Shown here: positions 11,001 through 19,232 of the stretch, piece after piece | How the letters are laid out: each line of letters begins with the position of its first letter | How positions within the stretch are numbered: position 1 is the stretch's first letter | Source: Ophioceras dolichostomum | Taxonomy: Eukaryota > Ascomycota > Sordariomycetes > Magnaporthales > Ophioceraceae | Assembly (NCBI GenBank): GCA_003049485.1 | Contig: PYST01000064.1 | Coordinates: 1-30,122, forward strand | Reading direction: 5' to 3' | DNA length: 30,122 nt | Made by a program: the position numbers and the translations under genes | Notes under the pieces: generated by a model | What the model was told of the DNA's origin: nothing | Database searches by the model: none | What the model saw: only the letters and a program-made list of their open reading frames with translations

Positions 11001-12153
11001 GCCGTCGGCCAATGTCGCCAGCTCGCATAGAGTCCAGCGACGGAATCAGGCCGGGGTTGCGGACCATGAACGACATGAGTTCTGACGGATCCCCTCCCAC
11101 CGAGAAGAACTCTAGCCCAGAGTCCTTCTCTACGAACTCACGGAAGGCCGGGTGAGTGGCTATCCGCACGCGATGTCCGTACTGCTCCTTTAGAATCTGC
11201 CCGATCCGAAGAAACGGCTGCACATCCCCGCGCGACCCGATCACCATGATGACGATGCTGAGTCTGGGGCACGGTGTGCCATCCAGCGCAGCTCCAGCTA
11301 CGGCAGCTGCGGCATCCTTCTGCTCCTTCTTGGCCTTGTCCACTTCGTCGCCCTCCTCCGAGCTTCGCCGCGGCACGACCTTCTTGACGGCCGAACCTAT
11401 GGCCTTCGCGAGATATCCCGTGCTGCTAGTGTCGTTCACCGAGATGGCCAGTCGGCCGTCCCTCTTCGACACTTTGCCCTTGGTCTGGTAGTTCTCGTTA
11501 CCAACAAAGAACCGTCGGTACTTGTCCTCGCTCAGCCGCTTCCTGGCCTTTGGCGGCTCGTGTTTGTCCTTGTCCTTGCCCTTCCCCTTCCCAGTCTGCC
11601 ATCCTTTTGCTGCCTTCTTCCCGTCCTTCTGCGTTTTCTCGAGCTCGCCATCAGAGTTGGGCGCTTCGTCCTCTGAGGACGACGAGCTGTCGGACCAATC
11701 GTGTTCTCCACTAGACGTCCAGAGCGCCTTCTGGAGCTCCGAAACGTTCGTGCCTGCTCGCCGGAGCATCACCGGGAGGGTGGAATAACGGCAGGCTCCG
11801 GGCTCCGGAACCGATTCGCTTGCCGATCTCCGTTCCATGGACGGGCGTGGATGATGCTCCCCTTGTTTCCGCTGAGTCTGTGTATCAGGCAAGGGGTCGG
11901 AGCGTGAGTGAAGGGGAGGTTGGCCGGGCGAGGGCGGAAGCTGGCTCCCTTCGGCCTTCGCTAGCCTCCCCTTGAGATCTTGGGTTTCCGGAGGGACATA
12001 GCTCGGGTAAGCGACATTCCCCTGAGCGTCCCGGGCGATTGTAACCTTGCGGCCATCGTGGATGCTAGTGTCGTATCGAAGATCGTCCTTCGAGGAGGAC
12101 CAGTCCCGCTTGAGCTCGTTAGTGGTGTTGAAAGCGAGCTCCGTGGCGGCCAT
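8041..12153 (-). CDS. UDP-glycosyltransferase, sterol 3-beta-glucosyltransferase-like (GT1/GT28 fold)
   Basis: A single 1370-residue exon. I use the ATG at 12153; the in-frame GTG two codons upstream is unlikely. The first 290 residues are basic and disordered. The GT28-type N-terminal domain starts near 297 with LSIVIMVIGSRGDVQPF, as in ATG26-type sterol glucosyltransferases. The nucleotide-sugar half includes GFGSIVVDD (about 580–588), the HGGAGTT motif (about 646–652) and VPFFGDQHFWG (about 665–675), so the UDP-sugar site looks complete. A conserved tail block at about 970–1120 (ARAPVDLSVAVAQGFHNAP…, GLTGFVLKDFAAVAGL) is shared with related fungal proteins of this kind. Polyglutamine (about 917–932) and Glu-Gln/Lys runs follow. 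The GRAM and PH domains of ATG26 are absent, so membrane recruitment must differ. The acceptor may be sterol or another lipid; that is inference. It is transcribed in the same direction as the GH5 gene, about 950 bp away. Confidence 0.9.
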   Translation of the reverse strand: MAATELAFNTTNELKRDWSSSKDDLRYDTSIHDGRKVTIARDAQGNVAYPSYVPPETQDLKGRLAKAEGSQLPPSPGQPPLHSRSDPLPDTQTQRKQGEHHPRPSMERRSASESVPEPGACRYSTLPVMLRRAGTNVSELQKALWTSSGEHDWSDSSSSSEDEAPNSDGELEKTQKDGKKAAKGWQTGKGKGKDKDKHEPPKARKRLSEDKYRRFFVGNENYQTKGKVSKRDGRLAISVNDTSSTGYLAKAIGSAVKKVVPRRSSEEGDEVDKAKKEQKDAAAAVAGAALDGTPCPRLSIVIMVIGSRGDVQPFLRIGQILKEQYGHRVRIATHPAFREFVEKDSGLEFFSVGGDPSELMSFMVRNPGLIPSLDSMRAGDIGRRRKGMAEMFEGMWRACIDTTDDQKDAQNLRLMGSKDPFVADAIIANPPSFAHYHIAEALGIPLHLCFTFPYTPTTQFPHPLANIKKSNVDPGYANFISYPLVEMMVWQGLGDLINDFRVKTLGLDPVSTLWAPGATYRLHVPFTYLWSPGLVPKPEDWGDEIDISGFVFLDLASSFTPPSGLEGFIDAGPEPLIYLGFGSIVVDDADRFTEMIFEAVKLAGVRALVSKGWGGLGHENVPDNIYMLENTPHDWLFPRVAACVIHGGAGTTAIALKCGKPTMVVPFFGDQHFWGSMLSRRGVGPDAVPYKHLTAENLAEGIKYCLTDEAKTKAQEVAKEIDKEGDGAANACRSFHKHLTLRGSRSMRCSIVEDQVAVWHVKHTSLRLSAVAADVVVGKGFVPWRKLRLIRHREWNDFEGPGEPVTGLAGSLMGSISNVLGGVGGVPYRLAKSSSKRKERKERRKRRQEARNKQKEARETKETAVSPPVVDGAASEPEKPYLKEKKDEKRVDSNIDAQDQARRKQFKDGSKSTSDDKGQQQQQQRQQQQQQRKGSDPNNDAMSTLTATTVGEEDTTRAGDFVTNVGKGVGKSAHALARAPVDLSVAVAQGFHNAPRLYGDDTVRRPHRVTGLRSGLRAARLEFGLGIYDGWTGVVRLPVRGARDGGGFRGFAKGVGMGLTGFVLKDFAAVAGLVAYPLKGVAKELEKGRTPVLRHIRRARIVQAQRELGGMDPSEREKLERRVVKGWGLLFELAREIEAAERQERKRKGMRGKIGLAPRRLRCKISVRRRRGLGEAFESVETARRALEAVRRGELEAVVEMGVRSRDEGKGKVERKAKMEQQKEASEMAGERRREDVVQEEASKQKKEKKKKNQEEQEQEQEQEQKQERKSKDITKRGAGREEEEGKGTSTDVRKPSSSSSGTATASSAGSSKGVEHDDDGIKDKTAACHTDEKWIKKGTWRSRLKRATTMTTPAQNGKGTEAATTKLSR

Positions 12154-12239
12154 TGCCACTGCGGTTGTCGATTCTGAGAGTCAATGTGGACTCCGGAGTG
12201 AAGGGAGATGACCAATTTCCGCTGCTAAGCAAAAGCTGA

Positions 12240-12300
12240 ACAAGAGAGACCTGGTGAGAGAGAGAAAGAGAGAGAACAAGGGGTCGAGGCTGGCGAGAGC
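12240..12300 (-). promoter_or_regulatory. CT-rich leader upstream of the glycosyltransferase gene
   Basis: Read on the minus strand this is a run of CTCTCTTTCTCTCTCTC type, about 90–150 nt before the ATG. Such pyrimidine tracts mark transcription start regions in many filamentous fungi. No TATA box is obvious nearby. Confidence 0.4.
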
Positions 12301-13099
12301 TTCAGGAAAGATATCTTGAGCGAAGCAACGGAGATCCGGAGCCACAGCTTTGTTCTTGGTCTAACTCACATGTCAGCCACCCAGTGCATTTTTACGTATT
12401 AGCGCCGGGCACCAGCTATTAGAAGGGGGAAGCTCGACGTAGCTCACGGACAAGAACAGGAAGTTGGTGGCAAGCACAGCTTAGAACAAGTTGATGACAT
12501 CATTGACCAGTGTTTCACATAGGCACGACGAATCACCCCTGTAACACAAGGTTTGGCCAGGCACTATTGGCAGCGAGCATCCCCCGCATACCCACTATAA
12601 ATGAGCTTATATTTGAACTTGGAACGGGGCGGCTCACGGTCGCCCCGACCTCTTGGTTCAGATTGAGGTCACCAAACCATAACGACGTGTCGCGCTACTT
12701 GTTGGTGCCATGGAAGGTCGAATGTCGATGTTGCGTTTTTAATGCTTCTAGATTCAGCGGGGAGCGCGGGATGGGCGAGAGGCCAATTCGATCGATTCGA
12801 TTCAGGTCAAGGCAAAAGAAAACTCCCGCCTCGGCGAGTCGGCCACTTGAGCTGGGCCGCCGCCGGCCGGGCAAAGAAAATCATCAACGCGAGGAGACAA
12901 CCTACAATTGTGAACAGGGAATCTAAGTCTATTAACAAAATGATATCTAGGTAGAAATCTAGACATATCAAGTACGCCCAAAGAAGTCAACTAAACTAAG
13001 CTAAACTAACACAGGATACAAGAAAGCAAAAGACGTGAAGTCTAGATCGGTTATCTCAACCGCCTGCCTGCCTCTAAACCGACCAGCCGAAGACCTCAT
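12301..13099. other. Intergenic stretch between two minus-strand genes
   Basis: It holds the promoter of the glycosyltransferase gene and the 3' UTR of the GH5 gene. No reading frame here has recognisable features; the 138-codon plus-strand frame at 12510–12926 looks accidental. Confidence 0.6.
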
Positions 13100-14619
13100 C
13101 TAACAAGGGCTGGTAAGATCTTTCAAGTCCTTGGGGATAATTCCGGCAGCAAGAGCATCTGTAGAGGAAGAAAGAAGAGGAGGTAAACTGTCAGCATCGA
13201 CTCATCTGCTGCAGGCGGGCAGGTGTCTGGTCTCTCTGCATGTTCCTCGAGATGGAGAGAAAACTCACCCTTAAAGCTCCAGCGGAAATCTTCGCCCAGC
13301 TCGGTCTTCCAAGACCAAAACGTCCAGCCCCACACGGTCTTCTCGTAGCTCAAGGCCTGCGCGGCGAACCACTTGCGGTAGAAGTCGCCGTTCGGCCCGT
13401 CCTTCGTCGGCTTCCATCCCTCGGTCTGCTCGACGTCGTCCGGCACGGCGATGCTCCACTCGCCCACGATGGTCGGCGACACGCCGTCGGCGGAGCGGTC
13501 GTCCTTGCAGCTCTCGCGTATGAACCCCTCGTGCGACACGTCCTGCACGCCCGCCCACTTGAGGTACCGGTGGTCGTCGAAGTTGAGGTACTCCTTGTGC
13601 TGCTCCTGCAGGAACTGCAGCGGGTCCCCGGAGCCCCAGAACCTGTTCATCATCTGGACGTGCACCGTCGCGTTCTTGGTCACGTTGTACCTTTTCTCGA
13701 CCGCCCGGATCGCCTCGATCGCCTTGGGGTAGTAGTAGGACCGCAGCGACTCGTGAGGGCCGTCGCTGTGGTGCTCCGGCTCGTTCATCAGGCCGATCGT
13801 TCCGACGCTGCTCAGCTCCGGGCTCTCGGCGATCAGCTGCCGAATCCACGCGACGAACTTGATGGCGCGGTCGTACTGCGCCGTCTCGTAGAAGCCGGCC
13901 GGGTCGCGGATCTGGCCGGTGAACGAGTTGTGCGCCACTTGGGCCCCTGGCCCGCCGTGAAGCTCCAGGATCACGTAGATGCCGCGGTCACTCGCCCATT
14001 TGCACACCTGCTTCAGGTACGGTACGGCTCCCTAAATAAATGTAAAGGATATTAGCACCTGGGAGCATCAAGGTGCGCGTGCCGAAAGGGAGAATGAAGC
14101 AGCCAACTGACTGACCTTCGGGAAGTACTCGTTATTCCTATCCACCAGCTCCTCAAGCATCCAGTACCCAAGCGGCACGCGGATGGTGTTGATGCCGCTG
14201 GCGCGCATCAGGTCGAAGTCCGCCTCCGGGATCCACTCCTCCCAGTGCTTCTTGAAGGCGGCGTCGCCCGCCTCCTGGCCCAGCTTCTTCATGCAGTCGA
14301 ACTCAGAGCCCATGCCGCCGCAGCCCATCTCGCCCCAGGACTTGCCCATCATCCAGGGCTCGACGATGAACAGCGAGCCCAGGTTGACGCCGCGCGCCTT
14401 GGCCCCCTCCGTGATCCACCGCTTCTTCTGAGGCTGGCCTGATGTGTCGCCGCCGAACGCCGTGTTCACGAACGCGGTCTCGTTGAACAGGTTTGCCCCG
14501 GACCTGTCCAGCAGCAGGCGGTGCTCCGGCCCGTTGCCGGGGAGCCATGCTTGTGTGGCTGGGAGCAACAGCACGACGGCCGCGAGGGATAGGAGGGGAT
14601 TTAAACGTAAAGGCCTCAT
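13100..14619 (-). CDS. Secreted GH5 beta-glucanase, probably endo-beta-1,6-glucanase
   Basis: Three exons, 14619–14116, 14031–13269 and 13158–13100, join in frame to 441 residues and stop at TAG 13102–13100. Donors are GTCAGT and GTGAGT; acceptors are TTTAG and TACAG. The ATG at 14619 opens a signal peptide with likely cleavage TQA|W at 24/25; the longer frame upstream lacks a sensible signal peptide. GH5 marks include RGVNLGSLFIVEPWM, the HGGPGAQ strand, acid/base Glu in GLMNEPEH (about E252) and nucleophile Glu in IVGEWSIA (about E359). The GSLFIVEPWM…MGCGG…SEFDCM signature recalls fungal endo-beta-1,6-glucanases of GH5 (Trichoderma, Neotyphodium); an exo-beta-1,3-glucanase is the alternative. 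The enzyme would act extracellularly on wall beta-glucan in remodelling or mycoparasitism. No carbohydrate-binding module or GPI signal is seen. Confidence 0.9.
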
Positions 14620-14842
14620 CTCGTAGAGTTGGGGGGGGGGCTTGTGGGATTGGAGAAGGCGAAACCGATATATGTGTATGTAGATATGTGATCTGAAAGT
14701 GATGAGGACCAAGGGAGAAGCAATTGTGAAATTTAGTTAGCGATGGCTAATGAAAGACAGTGGCCTAAAGGGACCGACACACACCGAGCAAAGATGTTCG
14801 TCCATCCAGCCAACACCGAGAACTCGCAGGCGAGCCTCGGGG

Positions 14843-14854
14843 TCTTTTATATAT
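14843..14854 (-). promoter_or_regulatory. Candidate TATA box of the GH5 gene
   Basis: Read on the minus strand the sequence is ATATATAAAAGA, about 225 nt before the GH5 ATG. Match to the TATA consensus is good; the implied leader of nearly 200 nt is long but acceptable for fungi. Confidence 0.4.
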
Positions 14855-14884
14855 GCACCTCCATTCACCGACGCATCCCGCGTT

Positions 14885-14899
14885 CGGCGTATAACGCCG
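14885..14899. promoter_or_regulatory. CGG-N9-CCG palindrome, possible Zn2Cys6 factor site
   Basis: CGGCGTATAACGCCG is a perfect inverted repeat (6-bp arms, 3-nt centre) about 30 bp upstream of the candidate TATA box. Inverted CGG half-sites are the classical target of dimeric fungal zinc-cluster activators. No specific regulator can be named. Confidence 0.3.
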
Positions 14900-16821
14900 A
14901 TGTGAAATGTCAGTATACGGTGCCTCCATCTGTCATTTACGGAGCGCTCTGTCAGGGGGTGTTACGCCACCGCCGTACGACCGGCAACCCCAGGATCTGA
15001 CTCCCAATCGGGTCGGCGCGGGTGGTGGCTCAGGGGCCGTGAGGCGTCGGCCGTCCAATCGCTAGAGGCGGCCATACGACGAACCCCCAGGCCCGGGGCC
15101 GGACCCTTATGGGCTCTTTTTTATGGGGTCTTCACATTCGTATCTTCGAAAAAATTGTTTCGAAACGGGCGCAACCGCGCTCGAGTCACAATCAGACGTG
15201 AAACCTCGCGATCTCATCATGCGCTGGCTACCTGCCAAGATACCTACCCAAGTAAAGAAGCCATCAGTCAGCGTCGTTTCCCTGCTCTCCACACGGCGTC
15301 GACTAGTGCTGCTTGCTACCTTGCTTCCCCCGTGTCGTATTGCCTGAGCTCAGTAAGGCGTAATAAATCAAAAAATGGAGTCCGAAGTTATATCGTTTCC
15401 TCTTCTGCACATTGATTTGGGTGGTGGCAGGCAATATCACGGAGAGCTGCCGGCGTCCATTTCTCTTGGGGGTGGTGAAGGACCAGGACCAATTGACCGA
15501 ATTCTGAATACGCCCGGGAGTTCTTGAATTACAAGCAGCATGTCTAGGATCAGTCGAGGACTCACGAGACTGCCTTCGACGCTTCGATTCGGGTTGCCAT
15601 TTTCCAACCTGGCTTCGGCGCCGCTCAGCGCTCAATGGAGAACCGGATCCGGCGGCCGAACCCCTGACCGGGCCGGTCCGGCTAACATGCCCCACTTTCC
15701 ACTTTCCACCTCCCCAAACTCCCGACCAAGCAAGCGCCTTGCTTCTTTTTTCTTTCAGCATTGTTGTATTTCTCTATTGGTCATAGAAATGGTTCCTTCA
15801 TGGGTTCATCCCAGGCTATCAAGCCTTCGGCCCGCTCGCGTCAGTAACCCTTGCAAAGAGAAGCTCCCCGGAGTAATTCTGGAGAGTAGGTTCCCGTCTC
15901 TAGATTTCAACGCCTGCCTCTCATAGGGTGATAGCTCAGTGCACCTGATCGTACGAAGGCCAGTGTATGCTTTTGCAGCGTCTTTCATAAACAATAGGAC
16001 AAATTGGGTGGGTACGTCAAACTACCTAGGCACCCGGCAACCAACTACCAAGGTATCTATCTCACCTGTGAAGAGATCGGCGGCTACAAATGCCCAGTTG
16101 TCTTCATATCTCAGAGTGGGTGATGAGTAAAATCATTTACACCAGCTGAATCTAGCCCTGTGTGAGAAGCAGCAGAATCGTTAGTTGAGAGGTGGTTTTT
16201 TGGTCGCCAAACCAAAATTAATAGGCGAAAGATTAGAAGATTATATCAAGGAGTCTTTGCAGAAAACAACAACGGCAGAAGAAGAGCTCCTCAACCATAC
16301 TAGTGCAGCCTGGTCGAAAGGGCAAGAAGAGAGCTACAAAATGCCACAGTTACCATCAGCCAGGTAGCCAAATGTACCCACCCTACAGCTACCCCCTCCT
16401 CTTCCTATAAACATCATCCCCACGAACAAACTGCTCCCTATCACCAATATTCTCCTCCCAGGCGTTCCGCGTCTGTCGAGGTCCCTTGTTGTAGGAAGTC
16501 AAGTCAGCCACTTGTCATTCTGACGGATGAACAGAGCCAGGTAGAGAAGGGCGGACCCTGGATAGCATGCACTCCATGAGGTCACAATCCAGCGAACCTG
16601 GGGATAGGGAAGCACGCCGAATGGGAGGGCAAAATCTCCCGCTTAGTACGGAGGATACGAGCACCCGCCGCCGGTGCGGACACCCCGGCCGCCAGCTCAG
16701 GGAGCCCCGAGCCTACAAGGAGAGCACTTCCCTGGGACCTTACATGGCCGGAGGTTCTATCCAGCGGGATGATTTTTGGTACCGTTCTAGAATGTAACTC
16801 ATCAATCCCTACTACAGCTAT

Positions 16822-16863
16822 GGGGCCGGCGCACTGGGGCCGGCGCGCTGAGGCCGGAGGCTT
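16822..16863 (+). repeat. 14-bp GC-rich tandem repeat, three units
   Basis: GGGGCCGGCGCACT, GGGGCCGGCGCGCT and a degenerate third unit follow one another. GGCCGGAG also recurs on either side, near 16747 and 16892. Confidence 0.7.
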
Positions 16864-17703
16864 GAGACTGCCTGGTACACACTTATATGGCCGGAGCTTC
16901 CATGGTGGGGACTCGATAGTAGTCCTGAGTCATTTCTTCCCCTTAAACATTCGCGATTCCGAGGAGTATACGAGAACGCGGCGGCGTGATCACGACGACG
17001 CGATTATACGACAAGACCAGCAGTTAGCAAAGTGCTATTAGATGGATGGTTACGGTCTCTTGGTGGAAAGTAAGAGGCCTACAGTTCCAGTCCTCTCTGT
17101 CTCCCATATAATAGTGGCATATATATGCCTGGTAGTCAAGTATTGAGGACTAGTCTATAGGGCAAATAATCTGTAGGATCCCTAGGTAAGTAGGTAGTTG
17201 TTAGCTGTCAGGAACACTGAGCCCAGCAGCCGGGCAGCCAACATCCTAGTGGAACGCTGATGAGTGGGTCTTCCCGCCCGGGCAGACGAAATACGGCGGT
17301 CGAAGTCGCCACTCCTGTCCACAGGCAGGCCCAACTTTTGTAAGATGCATACCTAATTATACCTTCCTCTCTGCCTTACCTAACGTGTTGGCTTCTCTTC
17401 GTTGCCCACCCTGCGATGGAGGGCTACGCTACCAAGGTACTCCATGGTGGGCGGCGGGGGATCATCAACTCCTCTGGCCGGGCGCGCCCCGGGCGTCGGA
17501 ATTCGGCGGGGGTCTTCTCCATTGTCGAAGACGAAAGAAAATCTCCGACACACCGCCGGCCGTTGGCGTCTCCGCGATTCTCCGCTTTGTGTCTTTTCCC
17601 CTCTCTCTCACGATTCGCTCGCAACAGACCGCTAGTTAGTCCGGCAAGAGTCGTCTATCTGTGTAGTGTTTTGTTGGCGGCAAGTCGTGGCCGCGGCAAG
17701 GTC

Positions 17704-17835
17704 TAGGTAGGTACCTAGGTAGGTAGTAGGTAGGTAAGTACCTAGGTAGGTCCATACCTCGGTACATTTGGGGATAACGACAAAGCAATCGGGCGCGGCT
17801 GAGGTAGGGTACCAGGTAACTGTAGGTAGGTATCT
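17704..17835 (+). repeat. TAGGTA / ACCTAGGT low-complexity repeat
   Basis: Irregular runs of GGTAGGTA and palindromic GTACCTAGGTAGG units. Similar islands lie near 17188, 19113–19230, 26577–26600, 28600–28665 and 29565–29615. Confidence 0.85.
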
Positions 17836-17854
17836 TAGTTCGCCACCTATTATC

Positions 17855-17876
17855 GTGATGATGATGATGATGATGA
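17855..17876 (+). repeat. GAT trinucleotide run
   Basis: Six to seven GAT/ATG units in a row in non-coding sequence; ordinary microsatellite. Confidence 0.85.
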
Positions 17877-18189
17877 CGCGGGCTGCAGTTCATTTAGTCA
17901 CAAGCCGGGCGAAGACGAAAATGGCTTGCCTCTTTAGGCATCCCTGTCTTGAGCTAGAATATAGAAAGATGGAATCGCCGTTCAGTCCGAGGGATGGTCG
18001 GACAAGGTTGGGCCTCGCCCGCTCCGGTGGTGGTCGGGTCCATTGGGCAGCACCGCCCGTTCACTAACCCCCGGCCGAACAAAGGGGCCGGGGAGAGGAA
18101 AAAAAGGTGGTGTTGGCCTATGGGAGAGTCGCGCTTTTGTGGCGGTCGACGCGGCCCAGTCTTGGTCTTTGTTGCGGTCTGTTCATCCT

Positions 18190-18420
18190 TCTTGTGATTC
18201 GTGTGGCTGGTTGTTTGTGTATGGGTTTGTGTACGTGTTAGTGTGTGCGCCGTTGCGAGTGTGTGTCAGTGTGCGGGCGTGAAGTACGGACGGACGGGCG
18301 GACAGACAGACGAGAACGGATGGCGCGGATCTGCCCACACGGATCTTGTCTTTGTTGCCAGTGAGTTGATATGTGTGTGGTATGTTAGTTGTGTGTTTGT
18401 GTGAGTATGCGAGTGACGCC
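18190..18420 (+). repeat. GT-rich, strand-asymmetric stretch
   Basis: The plus strand is dominated by GTGTGT/TGTTTGTGT, interrupted by GGACGGACGGGCGGACAGAC. Potential Z-DNA or a degenerate microsatellite; no gene is implied. Confidence 0.7.
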
Positions 18421-19107
18421 CGAGAGAGCGGTGATACTTGTGTGCAGGCAGTATTTTGTCTTCGTTTCTCTTATTGGTTGCTCTAGATTTACGACTCGAC
18501 CTGTGATAGTTGTTGACGACCTGATCCTAGTCGTTGCCAAGCCGCAAAAACATCAAAAAAAAGCAGATATGTCACGGAACGAGGCTGGGCTGCTGTGCAT
18601 TCTCTCGCAAGCTGCGTGTCTCGTCTCAATTCTCGAGCAGCTGTCAACACCTTGTTCCACGACTGATGGGGACGAGATTTCATCCCACATCAAGCTTGAT
18701 TCACATTTCCAAAATAGGCCCGCCGTTCTCCTTTGAGGCCTCGTTCTTGTCTGACGGCTGAACAAGGTCCAGATCTCTATTCGGGCCCGATCACGGCATC
18801 GCCGCCCTACACGAGACATCAAATTGTTGATCAGTCACGACGGTGAGAGATCGACTGGTCTATCTCCTCTCCTCTGCTCTCGCCTCCCCTTTCCCTCCTA
18901 TCCATGGAGGCACACGAAGGTGGGTAGAAATCGTATCTGAAGTCTTGCGAAGCGGCGGTGGCTGCCGTGCGAAGTACTACGGCTGGCTGCGGCGCTCCCT
19001 CGTCCTCCCAGGTCATTCTTGCCAGAACGGTAGTGTAAGTGCAACGGGGTCTAGAAAAAGTCGGACGACTTGCCAGGCAGGACTTACGTCTCGTAGCACT
19101 ACATTGC

Positions 19108-19232
19108 ATATACATACCTACCTACCTAGATACCAAGGTAGGTACTAGTAGGTCCTTATCACAGGTAGTCAGGTACGTAGGGTAGCCAGGGTATCCGAAA
19201 GTCTTGCTTTGCTTAGGTACCTAGGTGGGTTG
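19108..19232 (+). repeat. Second TAGGTA-type island
   Basis: ACATACCTACCTACCTAG, AAGGTAGGTACTAGTAGG and TAGGTACCTAGGTGG occur within 125 bp, the same motif as at 17704–17835. Confidence 0.8.

Noticed and set aside
13240..14055. Plus-strand frame of 271 codons
   Set aside because: Antisense to GH5 exon 2, which has clear catalytic motifs and splice sites in the other direction.
15780..15830. GGTTCATCCC string resembling a tRNA T-arm
   Set aside because: No acceptor stem, D-arm or anticodon arm could be folded around it on either strand.
16185..16367. 60-codon frame with helical, charged composition (LEDYIKESLQKTTTAEEELL)
   Set aside because: It looks more protein-like than its neighbours and might be a transposase scrap, but it is short, isolated and unmatched to any family I can name.
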